A stretch of DNA of 64,000 bases from Calliopum simillimum (lineage: Eukaryota; Arthropoda; Insecta; Diptera; Lauxaniidae): assembly GCA_951812925.1 (NCBI GenBank), contig OX638368.1, positions 22,507,187 to 22,571,186 of the forward strand, in the 5' to 3' direction. The position numbers and the translations under genes are program-made. Positions 10,928 to 21,867 of this stretch are shown one piece after another. The notes below the pieces were generated by a model. It saw only the letters and a program-made list of their open reading frames with translations, was not told the DNA's origin and made no database searches. How positions within the stretch are numbered: position 1 is the first letter of the stretch; every line of letters begins with the position of its first letter.

Positions 10928-11875
10928 ACTGCTCCTGAACAAACGATAGGTTGCATGAAAATGACACCAAAAACGAACAATGCCCCTTTATTCGTAATCA
11001 TTCACTGAGTAAAAATCAACTTTATTTGAAATCTTAGCTGCTCCTTTTTTGAAAATATCTCGATTTTTCCAATAGGGGCATTTTCCCATACAAAAAGAAA
11101 AAAAAAAAATTTTTTTAACTACATTAAACTAAATGCTAAACGCGAATCCAACCTCAGAATTGCTCTATCGTGTATAGTTTATGAGATATTGTAACCTAAA
11201 GACCAAAAAAAGTCGTTTTTTGCCATTTTTTGAAGCTATATAACTATGTTACATATCATTTATTCGTCAAATGTGGCTTAAATACTGAAAAGCCCCAATT
11301 TTTTCCTTTAAAACCTAATTTAAATTATATTTATATCTTCATGCTTCTAAGAGATGTCGTGGACCGAAATATTGTCAAAACGGGTTTTTTACACTTTTGT
11401 GTCTTTTTAGGTTAGGATATCTTTGAGGAAAAAAAAGATATCAACATAATTTAAATTTTGTTTTAAAGGAGAATATTGGGCTTTTCAGTATTTAAGCCAT
11501 ATTTGACGAATAAATGATATGTAACATAGTTATATAGCTTCAAAAAATGGCAAAAAACGACTTTTTTTGGTCTTTAGGTTACAATATCTCATAAACTATA
11601 CACGATAGAGCAATTCTGAGGTTGGATTCGCGTTTAGCATCCCAAAACACATCGATTGTGATTATTTTAATTTTAGTTTAATGTAGTTAAAAAAATTTTT
11701 TTTTTTTTTTTGTATGGGAAAATGCCCCTATTGGAAAAATCGAGATATTTTCAAAAAAGGAGCAGCTAAGATTTCAAATAAAGTTGATTTTTACTCAGTG
11801 AATGATTACGAATAAAGGGGCATTGTTCGTTTTTGGTGTCATTTTCATGCAACCTATCGTTTGTTCAGGAGCAGT
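10928..11875. mobile_element. 948 bp near-perfect palindrome (foldback element)
   Basis: The sequence from ACTGCTCCTGAACAAACG to its complement CGTTTGTTCAGGAGCAGT folds back on itself over almost its whole length, with the centre near 11400. Differences between arms are few: a ~35 bp insertion in the right arm near 11641-11675 and small indels at the T runs. Arms of about 450 bp this alike imply a recent origin or gene conversion between arms. No target duplication was found. A diverged relative is the palindrome at 62047-62819: both contain AGAATTGCT(C/G)TATC, a GAGATAT block and GAAGCTATATAAC or GGAGCTATATAAC at matching places. Confidence 0.9.
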
Positions 11876-12279
11876 GTGAAGTTGATCACGGGATCGATAT
11901 GAGGTAGATATAATTAGTTGTGACATCATTTTCTAAAAACTCGTTCCCACGTTGATATAGGATAATGCTTTCTGCTAATCTGATGGTTCCTCAATAATTG
12001 TGGCGATAGAGTTTCTTTGTTGAATTGGGAAATATTGGTCCAATTTATTTCCATTTTTACTTCTGATTTGTATCGAACTGAACATCAGTTAAGATTGCTC
12101 GATTTCGTTTAATATTGTAAACTGAATGCATGAACTAAATATGAGATGTTAAGCCTTTGTCTGGTGTTTTCATCGTTGGACCCCTGGGAACTAGTGTAAA
12201 ATACCCACGATGCCATATGGCATCACCCTGTCTTTCCCTTTCAGTACGTGCAAAATGTTTAATATGATGTGGTTTAACA
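11876..12279. other. Non-coding spacer
   Basis: Ordinary AT-rich DNA between the palindrome and the solo MITE end. No frame, repeat or structure stands out. Confidence 0.5.
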
Positions 12280-12329
12280 TGGAGTAGAAAACTTACATAT
12301 GAGATTTTGAAAAATGGATCTAAGAAAAG

Positions 12330-12392
12330 TTGTTCAGAATTGTCCCAGGAATCTTACATTTTCCGGTGTTCTACTAAACCCCAACCAGCCTG
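12330..12392. mobile_element. Solo right end of the ACAGGGTGGTTGG-type MITE
   Basis: GTTGTTCAGAATTGTCCCAG, then AATCTTACATTTTCCGGTGT and CCCCAACCAGCCTG before TATA, matches the right terminus of the element at 23982-24646 closely and that of 8701-9168 more loosely. I found no left end upstream, so this is a truncated or rearranged copy. Confidence 0.6.
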
Positions 12393-12409
12393 TATAAGTA
12401 ACATAAATA

Positions 12410-12970
12410 AAATCTAATGTTTGTATGTTCGTATGTTCCTTATAAACTCCCAAACGGCTGGACCGATCACCGTACAAATTTTTATGGCGCGTGTTTCTGC
12501 GTCATTAGTTTTTCGGGTACGGTTTTTTTTTCCACTCAAGGGTCCCCTTAGATGTGGGAACCAAAAATCAAAACATTTTTTTTTTTTTTTTGTTTCTTCC
12601 ATGTTTTCTACGCGACACTTTAGTGAAGAAATTTTTTCACCAGAGGGTCCTTCCTTCCTTGGATATGGAATCCAAAAATTGAAAATTTTTTTTTTTTCGT
12701 TTTTTTCGTGTTTTCTACGCGTTTTATGACTTTTTACGACATTTTAGTAGAAAAAAACATTTTTTCACCCAAGGGTCCCCCCTTGGATATAGGAACCAAA
12801 AATATAAAAAAAAAAAAATTTTCTTTTTTTTTGGTGTTTTTACGCGTTTCATGACTTTTTACGACTTTAGTGACAGCAAAATTTTTTTTCACCCTAGCTT
12901 CCCCCCCTCAAAAATATTAAAAGAAAATTTTTTTGGAATTTTTCGTCGTTCCAAAAAAAATAATAATATG
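12410..12970. repeat. Tandem repeat of ~120 bp units with poly-T and TTTTCTACGCG
   Basis: After GTTTGTATGTTCGTATGTTC and an ACGGCTGGACCGATCACCG phrase, three to four units follow, starting near 12535, 12640, 12765 and 12885. Each has CAC(C/T)(C/A)(A/G)AGGGTCC, GGATAT/GATGTGGGAACCAAAAAT, a long T run and TTTTCTACGCGTTT with ACGACATTTTAGT. The last unit is decayed. The phrase 'ACGGCTGGACCGAT' is common in arthropod repeats; I do not assign a class. Confidence 0.65.
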
Positions 12971-15599
12971 ATATCTCTGAAAACATTTTACGGACATGGA
13001 TGAGTTTTGGGATATGCATTAAGAATTTTGGCACAAATAATGTCCAAGAAAAAATGGGTGTTGCCACGCCCTTAAAAAAAGTGTAATACCTCTGAAACTA
13101 TTTAACGTAAATAGATGAGGTTTGATACGTACATAACTGGCATCGGGACAATTAACATTTTTAGATTTAATTTAATGAAGGCACTATGAAATGACTCAGT
13201 CTCTCGGATATCAAGCACAATGACGATGAGTTGCCAGCTCTTTGAGGAACATTCGTAAATCAGTTGAAGTAGAAAAATGTGTGCAACAAAATCATATGAA
13301 AGTGTAGGGATTTGAAACTGCATCTCAATATTTTCTTTCACTGTACACAATTACAAAGTGTAAAATAAAAATAAATCTGTTTTCACCAGCAAAAGTCCTC
13401 CAACACCGGGCACTGATTGCATTCTTCAGTTTACCGCGCTCCCTTCCACATACATTTTATTTCTTTACAACGACGCTGGCATTTCTAGCGAATGCATTTG
13501 CCAAAGTCATATACATACGTTACACTCCCCCTACTTTTTGTCATTTTTGGTGGGAGTACGTAATCCCCCTTTTTATTTTAACTTTCATATTCTGACATTT
13601 TTTCTACACGACATTTGTCTATGTGTCTCGTTGGACAATTGGATACGTACGTATGTATGAATGTGGAGGTACCTATGGTCTTCTTACATACAACCATTCT
13701 TTCACTGCCATATCCTGATGACTGCAAATGCATTCAAACTCAGCTGTCTATCTGTATATGTTTGTCCTTTTGTTGCAGCACTAGCAAGGATACAGGCACA
13801 CAATATCAAGGCATAGGAACAGCAGAAGAGAACGTTTCACTTTTGAAGAATTGCTGCAAGTGCAAAGGACAAATCAAAAAAAAAAAAAAAAGAGAGATGG
13901 TAAATGAAAATTGTAAAAAAATGCTTGCAACTCAACCCATAGGATAACAAGGATATGTATGCCTGTATATGTACAAAAAGAACATGCAATCATTTGGTAT
14001 ACATCTTATATGTTTATGGATGGGCACAGCTCCTCATCGTAGTCGTCGTCGGCTGTTTCTATATACGGCCTATGCAAAATTGGATTTTTGCATCGTTTGC
14101 ACAAAAAATTGTATTCTGTTGTGTTTTTCATTTTGTTTTGATTTGAAAAGTTTGTTGCATTTTTTTGCATTTCTCTTCGTTTTTTTTTTTTTTTTTTGTT
14201 AAACGCTTTTCTGTGCGAAAAAAAGGACGAAAAAAAAATCAAAAATATGCACAACATGGACATCATACCTAGTTGCTATGGGCAAAATTGCAGCTTATAG
14301 ATGAAAAGGTGCCGCTTTTGCGCTAACGAATGAATGTACTATGCCTGAGAGCCTAAGCGATCTGATATACAGGATGCTTGGAGTTGTCTTTTAAGAAAAA
14401 CAATATTTTTCCAGATGCCTGATTTTTAAAAATTCCGTTTACTTGACTCAATTAGGTTATATTTTAAGCGGGATCTGCATGTATTGTCCTATAACCCCTA
14501 CGTGGAGCAAAGCACCAAAATGTATACTCCCTTGAGATTGTTGCATTTCTTTTCTACAAAAGAGCTTTACCGAATGGTTTTTGAAGCAATCTGAATTTGT
14601 CTGAATTTGAGATTCTGACCTCTCTTGCTCCATGTCTCTTGGAAATGCCGTTTTTAGACAAGTGAAGCTATGGATGCAATGATGTCATGTCTGGATGAAC
14701 TCAACTCCAAACTTTTTTGCCATAGATCCATTGACCATCAAAACAATCATTTGAGTAAATATTGTGTTACTGATCAATTTCTAATGATTTTAGCGTCGCG
14801 AGGTTTGTGGACAGTCCCTTGTAAAATCACTCTTTTCACATTAATTTTCATATTCTCTAAAATACTCTCCTAATGATATACAAGTGGAAAAGAAGCACTT
14901 CAAAAGTCTTTCAGGGGTGCTTCTTTTTCAACTGTAAGCGCTTCCGCTTTGTAATACGCGTTCTTTCTCTTTAAGATTGCATTTCCTAGGATGTAAGCTT
15001 TTTAAATCTTACCAAAACCTTTCGGAAAAAGGCCTTTTGGAGCGCTTTTGTTGGAATGCGGCGCTAAGTGCTCTCTCAATTAAAAAACAAAAACCAAATT
15101 ACTGTAGTGTGATTTGAACCGGAGTCCGAGTGGATAGAAACATATTATTACTATATTAAAATTATAACATGTTAGACTTTTAGACTTCTAGACCACTGAC
15201 CTATATGATATGGAGTTATAAAATTTATATTTTAAGAAAATTTTTGATACAAAATTGTCTCTCTTAGCAGAAATTGATATTCGAGTGCTTGCAGGAAGCA
15301 CAAAAAATTATTGTGTATTCAATTGCAATTCAATTAAATAAAAATTAATAAATAAAAGTAAAAGAAAAATAAAAAGTAAGTTTTGTGAAATGTGTAAAAG
15401 AAAACTAGTTAATTTAAGAAAAATAACAAGATAAAAAATGTTTATAGTTTTTAATAGCCGTTTATGAAGGATTGAGACCTCTTTATTACGATTCTTTAGG
15501 TAATTTGTTGGTATCATGTCAAGATCCTTAAAACTTAATTTTCGATGTGTTAACTTAAGAGGAGAATATTGGGGGGTTAAAAACACGTTTTTTGAAATA
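12971..15599. other. Mostly non-coding DNA
   Basis: A short two-unit repeat lies at 12970-13130 (ATATCTCTGAAAAC... and ATACCTCTGAAACT..., step about 118 bp, with TGTTGCCACGCCC between). From 13.4 kb the DNA resembles ordinary fly intergenic sequence, with ATGTATG words and A/T runs at about 13877 and 14180. At 13781 a plausible splice acceptor (TTTGTCCTTTTGTTGCAG) precedes an open frame reading TSKDTGTQYQGIGTAEENV, but the frame soon enters a poly-A run; I regard it as unproven. Confidence 0.5.
15105..15215 (-). other. tRNA-like (box A / box B) sequence, SINE-like or decayed
   Basis: On the minus strand TAGGTCAGTGGTCTAGAAG resembles a pol III box A and CCGGTTCAAATCACAC a box B, but about 60 bp of AT-rich sequence separates them more than in a normal tRNA. 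No acceptor stem pairs. It may be a tRNA-derived SINE head or chance. Confidence 0.25.
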
Positions 15600-17218
15600 A
15601 GGTGTATCGCCTAAGATAACGAAGTTCGTAGGAAGTGAAAGAGCAGGCCTGGATAAAACTTTTGGCTTATTGTATGAGCTTCTTAAGAGTGTATTTAGTT
15701 TAAAGGCTTTAAAAGGATTTCACAAAGTTCTGATCCTTGAAAATTGATGCATTCAATTTTTTTTTTTTTTTTTTGACTTTGGCGGCCATTTTAGTATGAA
15801 AAAGGTCCTATTAACATACCATTTAAAAATTTTTCTTAGAATTTTCGTTAAATTTCCTTTAATTCGGTGGCACATTTGTCATACCAACTTTTTAATATGA
15901 GGTAGGAAAAAAACATTTTCCTATGTAACACACTGGTTACTTGCCTGACTTACACTGCATATGATGTGCCCTTGATCTACTGAAGCCTTCAAATGGATCG
16001 TTTTTTGAAAAATATTTTTTTCTGACTTCAACTGAAAAAACTGTTTTGACAAATGTGCAACCGAATTAAAGGAAATTTTACGAGGATTCAAAAAAAAGTA
16101 TATAAAAGCGTATGTTGATGGGACCTTTTTATACCCTACACCCAGGGTATATTCACTTTGTCCTTCCGTTTGTAACGCAAAGAAGGAGGCGTGGCAGGTA
16201 TAGAAAAGTATATATATTCTTGATCAGCGTCACGTCCTGAGTCCATGTCCGTCTGTCTGGTTGGCTGTCCGTCTGTGGAAATATTTTGTACGGGAAAACT
16301 ACGCAAGATAATTCAATAAAATTTGATACATTGGTTTTGCCGTAAAAGTTAACTCGAGGGCGTGGCACCTCCTATATAAGCAAAAGGTTCAAAATACCAT
16401 ACTAAAAGAATTTTTTGAGATAATCCAACTAAATTTCACTCAAACACTAAGAACTATAAATGCAAAATCTAAACAAACACCGGGTGAACTCAGACAAGAA
16501 GGCGTGGCACCCCACATATAAGCAAAAGTTTCAAAACGCTATACTGAAAACGTTTTTTGAGACAACCCAACTAAATTTCACTCAGACACTAGGAACTATA
16601 AACGTAAGCTCTCAGGAAAAACTAGATGAACTCGGAAAAGAGGGCTTGGCACCTCCGATATAAGCAAAGTTTCAAAACGCTATACTCCAACAATCCAACT
16701 AAATTGCATACAGATACTAAGAACTATAAATGCAAGCTCTGAGCAAAAACTGGGTGAACTTAGGTAAGAGGGCGTGACGCCTTCTATATAAGCAAAATTT
16801 TCAAAATACTGCAGTGCAGGGTATTTAATGTTTGGCCAGGCCAAAGGTAATACCCTTACTAGTTCTTACTAAAATGACCGCCAAATTTAAAAATTAGGAA
16901 ATAAAAATTTAATATATCATCTTTCAAGGTCCAGAACTTTGCGAAATCCTTTTAAAGCCTATAAACCAAATAAACCTTTGGAAAGCTCATACAATTAGCT
17001 AAAAGTTTTCTTTACAAAAAGTTTTCTGTAATACGCTGGGGTGACCTAAGAAATTTTTTTTTTTTTTTTTTCTAAAACAAGTCAGAAAATCAATTTTAAC
17101 CCTATAACTCCTCTGTGGCACATTTTCGACATCTTCTCAGGTGCAGTTTTTTGTTAGCCTAGGCCTCCTTTAGCAACTGCCAGATGCTTCGCAACCTTTT
17201 GCGATATACTCCCTATAT
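15600..17218. mobile_element. Foldback element (GCCTAGGCTAAC family), copy 1, with nested insertion
   Basis: Left-arm sequence (GGTGTATCGCCTAAG, TTGTATGAGCTTC, GGCTTTAAAAGGATTTC, GGCGGCCATTTTAGTATG, AAAAAGGTCC) reappears as its complement from 16863 to 17218, ending GCGATATACTCCCTATATA. Removing the 16131-16862 insertion leaves about 890 bp, and the right half then pairs with the left. A second copy at 50283-51003 lacks the insertion and has the uninterrupted ACCTTTTTCATACTAAAAT. The right end of that copy is AATACACCCTG before TA, suggesting an ACAGGGTGTAT-type TIR. No coding region. Confidence 0.8.
16131..16862 (+). mobile_element. Helitron-like mini-me/DINE-1-type element nested in the foldback
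   Basis: It opens ATACCCTACACCCAGGGTAT and carries the dipteran mini-me core TATATTCTTGATCAGCG followed by CCATGTCCGTCTGTCTGG. Three internal units of about 130 bp repeat AACTATAAA(T/C)G, GAACT(C/T)(A/G)G and GGCGTGGCACC (starts near 16340, 16480, 16615). The 3' end has the hairpin TTTGGCCAGGCCAAA and then CTTACTAG followed by T, as expected for a Helitron-type CTRR end. Comparison with the empty foldback copy at 50.6 kb shows insertion in a T run with no clear target duplication. The element at 56979-57479 has the same ends. No Rep/helicase gene, so non-autonomous. Confidence 0.8.
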
Positions 17219-17537
17219 AATATACAAATTTATAACAAATAAAATAAAAAAATGGAAAAATAGGCAAAAAGGCAATTCGACCATTTTTCATGCAATTTTA
17301 TTTAAATTTTCCATTTTTAATCGATTTTCTCAAATAGTATCTTATTTTCTTTAATAATATATAGACTATGATTTAAAAAAAGGGTGTCAGCGTTTTCAAA
17401 TCACTGAGCCAAGCGCATGCAGCGCAGTCAGCGCAAAATTTTCGCTTTTACAACAACTTCAAATTCGCATTTACAACAACAATAATATTTCAACAAGTTT
17501 CAAAATTTCTAAGAACCAGGACACACACAAAAAGTAG

Positions 17538-17747
17538 GGGTATTCACGCGTTGATGCGCAATGCTCTTGCGTCGTTGCGGAAGTGCGGTTTGCGAAAGTT
17601 TGACATTTGTAAAACAACAAACACATTGCCGAAAATTTCGCACTACTTCTGTAATTTCTCAAGATGGAAACATTCACATTGAACGTTCAGGCGTTAGTGC
17701 GTAAAAGACTTGCATTTTCGCAACTGCGCATCAACGCATTAATACCC
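17538..17747. mobile_element. 210 bp TIR element (GGGTATT ends)
   Basis: GGGTATTCACGCGTTGATGC at the left is matched by the complement of GCATCAACGCATTAATACCC at the right, with the pairing continuing a few bases into GCGCA. The interior is GC-richer than its neighbours (for example GTCGTTGCGGAAGTGCGG) and contains ATGGAAACATTCACATTGAA, open for only a few tens of codons. No target duplication was found. Non-autonomous MITE is the likely explanation. Confidence 0.65.
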
Positions 17748-17773
17748 ATATTGTTTCTTGTTTTTGTTTTTGA

Positions 17774-19226
17774 CAGGGTTTGATCTGCTGACTATAAAAT
17801 AGCTATAGCAACGAAAGTTTGCTGAACTGTGCTGCGTCAGTTATAACGTTTTACATTTTGGGCTTACTGCTTGCTGTGCTTTTTTTCAACGAACGAAGTC
17901 AAAGCAATTCAAGCAAGAACATTTTTGTTTTTGTGCTCTGCTATTGCTTTTGTTATTGAAAAAAGCAAAGTTTTAACCAAGCAAGCACAAACACGAAGCG
18001 AAGCGTAACTCCGATTGTGCTTTTGCTTTTTATTTAACTCGGCTGTTTGAACTTCGGCTTTTCGCTGTACATAGCAGAAACAACTTTCAGGATTGCCACA
18101 TGTTTTCTTTTTTTTTCTTAAATTTTCTTAAACCATAAAAAAAAATTTAATTTTAGCCTTAAACCGCTTAGATAAACTTTTAAAAAATCCAACATATTTT
18201 TTAGGGTTAATAAAATCAAAATTTTTTTCATTAAAATGCTTAAAATCATCATTTTCTCTCTATAAATTGACATCTTGGGTGCAAAAACGACGAAAAAAAA
18301 ATTTAGGGCTGCCATATTAGGGTTGCCAGACGTTTTTTCGCAAAATTGCACTTCTTTGTCAACTTTCTTTATTGAATGTTATAAAATCGACCCAAAAGCT
18401 CATGGTAAATTTTTTGGGGTTGCCACCTGGTTTTTTTAATAAAATCAAAATTTTTTTTAATAAAATGCTTAAAATCATCATTTTCTCTCTATAAATTGAC
18501 ATCTTGGGTGCTAAAACGACGAAAAAAATGATGATTTTAAGCATTTTATTAAAAAAATTTTGATTTTATTAAAAAAACCAGGTGGCAGCCCCAAAAAATT
18601 TACCATGAGTTTTTTGGTCGATTCTATAACATTCAATAAAGAAAGTTAACAGAGAAACGCAATTTTGCGAAAAAACATCTGGCAACCCTAATATGGCAAC
18701 CCTAAATTTTTGTTTCGTCGTTTTTGGACCCAAGATTTCAATTTATAGAGAGAAAATTATGTTTTTTAGCAATTTATTGAAAAAAAATTTTGATTTTATT
18801 AAAAAAACCAGGTGGCAACCCTAAAAAATATGTTAGATTTTTTAAAAGTTTATCTAAGCGGTTTAAGGCTAAAATTAATTTTTTTTTTTTAAATGTATGA
18901 ATTTAGCTAATTAAAAAAAAAAAAAACAGGTGGCAATCTGAATGCTTTTGTTTCCTATTGCTATTGCTTCGTTCTGTTTCGAAAGCATAGCGGCAGCGAA
19001 GCAAACATTTTGAAATAATCGACTTCAACTGTAGCAGCAAGCGATAGGATTTCGAAAAAGAGCTTCGGCTCTGCTGCTGCTTATGAATTGAAAAAACAGC
19101 ACAGCACAGCGGACAGTTCAATTTTAAATTTGTGCCTCGACTGTAGTGCTGTGCTGCGTATTTTTTCTATAGTCGCAGCACAGCAAATCAATAGGCTAAA
19201 AAATAGCTCAGCAAAATCAAACCCTG
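17774..19226. mobile_element. hAT non-autonomous element, copy 1, 1,453 bp
   Basis: Ends are CAGGGTTTGATCTGCTGAC on the left and the complement of CAGGGTTTGATTTTGCTGAG on the right. The element is flanked by a perfect 8 bp duplication GTTTTTGA (17766-17773 and 19227-19234), the hallmark of hAT insertion. The inner 18090-18945 is a set of nested palindromes built around GGTTGCCACCTGGTTTTTTT and CATCATTTTCTCTCTATAAA; the motif or its complement appears near 18091, 18319, 18418, 18580, 18680, 18813 and 18929. The outer parts carry CAGCACAGCACAGC and AAGCAATTCAAGCAAG simple repeats. Copy 2 at 45811 is inverted and ~210 bp shorter. No transposase. Confidence 0.92.
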
Positions 19227-19460
19227 GTTTTTGATGCGACGTAGTCGTTCTCGTTGTTTTATGTTGGTTCGAGTTCGATTTTGTGTGTACGCAAAAAAAG
19301 CAACAAAAACGCGAAATTTTGACGAGCGTGAAAAACAAAAACAACAAAAATTATTTCTAAGATTGTTGTACAGAAATATTGATGTTGTTGGTCGAGCCAA
19401 AATTGGCTCGCTTTTGTTCTACGCTGATACCCTTGATATAAAAGAAAAAACTGGGTTGCA

Positions 19461-19554
19461 TCGCCGCATCCGTGAACGTACAATTCGTGACGTAAAATTA
19501 TGTATTTAGTAATGCGAAATACATGTGAAACATATGATTTTACGTCACGAATTG
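19461..19554. mobile_element. Miniature hairpin element, truncated copy
   Basis: TCGCCGCATCCGTGAACGTA, TTCGTGACGTAAAAT, ATGTATTTAGTAATGCGAAA and then the complement of the first half (ATTTTACGTCACGAATTG) form a hairpin of about 95 bp. The complete copy at 33183-33306 continues further on its right side to GTTAACGGATGCG. This copy stops at ATTG before a T run. Confidence 0.75.
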
Positions 19555-21867
19555 TTTTTTACAAATTTTTTCATGCATTAAGTTGCAGTTTATTTTGAAT
19601 TTTTTTAAATTTTTCGAAAAAAAAAAATATTTTTTTAGAAATCAACTTATTTTGCCGAAACTAACCAACCAACGACAAACTGAATTTAGTTTTTAGAAAA
19701 TTTTATTATGTTAAATTTGACATTTAGTACTTTTAAATATAGAAATTGGTTCTTAAGATATTTGTAATTAAGTGGAACCATCTTTTTTTTTTTTTTTGGT
19801 CCAAAAACCATAAATGATCGATATCTCGAAAACGACGTAAAGGATAAAAAAAAGATGGGATTTTTGGAATCAGCAGCCAATTTTACATAGAAAATGAATA
19901 GTGGCACCTATAGTTCAGAATTTTTTTAATTATTTGTAAACTAGTGTAATCAGCGAGTGGTTGCATGCAGTTTTTGATAAAAGATAGTTTTGGGGTTGTA
20001 AGATGTGAAAATAAAGAAAAAGGAAAAATTTCTCTATTTCGGAATTTTTCTTCGAAAAGAAGCGTTTTATTTATTATTTAACAAAAAATTAAATTTTTAT
20101 AAAAAACGTAATGGGCGCCCAGCTGAACAACGTTTATTTATAAATGGGGAAAATTTTTAAGACTTAGTCCGTTTCGGGGAAAAAAAAATATTTTTTTGGG
20201 GAAGCTTCGAAATTATTGTCTAAAGACTCTAAAAAAAAAGCAATACATTGGTCGTTAAGGGTCAAATTTGATGATTTATGATCTTTTTACGGATTGTAGG
20301 ACGTTGTTACGTATAGTAAATCATTTTTCATAAACACATGTCTATCCTAGCATCCTGTATTGCCACAAAATACACTTTTTTTTTTTCTTTTTTTTGTGCT
20401 GCCAGAGTGATTTTGGTTTGAATGCAGTTTCCAATTTTGCAGAAATTTGAAACTACAAAAATGCATTCGTTGCACAGCAACACCAACACACACATGCACT
20501 TTTATCCTTGCAACATCGCACATACATATAAAGGCAGTAACACAAAAAAATAGGGAACCATTTTAGTTACTCTGCCACCATACAGCTGCAAATAGCTGCA
20601 AGCTTGCACGTACGTTCATAAGGACATCCACGCAGCTACATGTACAAAAACAATAGCAACAAATGATGAAAAAAAAAACAACTACAAAATATTACGTTCA
20701 GTGTAGGCAAAAAAAAAAACAGGCACGAAAACCTTAAACCCCAACATGTCCTTTTTTTTATGTGCACACACAGAGGACGTTAGATGAAAATGCACCTAAA
20801 AAATTATGACGCATATCAGAAAAGTGCATTTGCTGCCTCCCTGGCAAGTGCATATGTAAGAGTGTGTTTGTGCATATCTATGTAAATGCAGTTTTTTCTA
20901 TGTGTGTTGACTATTCTGCTCGTACTGCGTTACAACACTGCAACCTTTATCAAGTTTTGCGCCAAGTTTTTCCTCCTTTTTCACTGACATTTCAGTGCCA
21001 GTCGCCTGTTTTTGTGTCATTTTTTCTGTCATTTTTCGCCATTTTTCATTTGCAATTTTTCGCTGGCACTTTTTCCTTTTTTTTGGAAAGCGCTATTGTT
21101 TTAGTAGAAGTTGTTGTTGTTGCTACATAGAAGTGTATCCTTTTACACTTTTTTGTTTTAATCTCAAATAAAAATCTGAGTTTTGCCCACGATTTCAATC
21201 TACCAAATGCATTTCTTCTTCCTTACATACGTCCTTTTGTTTGTTGCCATTTGCATTGCAGCGTAATTTTGTCGCGTTTCTTTTTTTTTTATCCTTTTTT
21301 GACTTTGTTGCAATGTGTTCGATCACATATCCTTTGATTGATTGCAGGCGCACAGTGGCAGCTCCTTTTTTTGTTTTAGTTTTTCACAGTAGAAAGGAGC
21401 TTAGTTTTGAAATACAATGCTTCTAAGGATGCACTTTTTTGTTTACCAAAGCGTAGTTCAATTTGTTTAACGAAGCCTTTTGCTGCAGGATATGATGAAA
21501 ACCAGCTTACTACCAAAAAAACTTTAATAACGTATCCTGGCTGGTTTCTTTAAGGGTTTTATACTTGTTTGACAAAACCTTATTATCATCTTTGACAAAG
21601 AAAAAAAAAAAAACCGAAAGCAAACATAAACAAAACAAAAATAGTAATTTTCGACGCATTTTTCGATATAGAACCCGAATCTGGTCATAGAATTTCCTGG
21701 ATTTTAAGATAAACTAACCTAAAATGTTAAAAAAATGAAAAAACGCAGTTTTTAATTTCTTCAGTTCTTCCGATATTTCATTTTACGATATTTCGAAGAA
21801 CAAAAAAGATAAAGATATTAATCGAAGTCGATTTGAAAGGGAAAGTCCAATGCCTTTAGCTATCATA
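19555..21867. other. AT-rich non-coding DNA
   Basis: No gene seen. 20.4-21.5 kb looks like ordinary fly intergenic or intronic sequence with CACACATGCAC and TACATATA words and T-rich runs; the 88-codon plus frame at 20864-21130 is Phe-rich from those runs. A TCCTAGCATCCTGTA word at 20345 is similar to the complement of TACAGGATGCTTGG at 14365 and could be a shared TIR, unproven. Confidence 0.5.

Noticed and set aside
13781..13946. Acceptor-like TTTTGTTGCAG followed by an open frame
   Set aside because: The frame runs through a 16-base poly-A tract into Lys repeats and has no family likeness.
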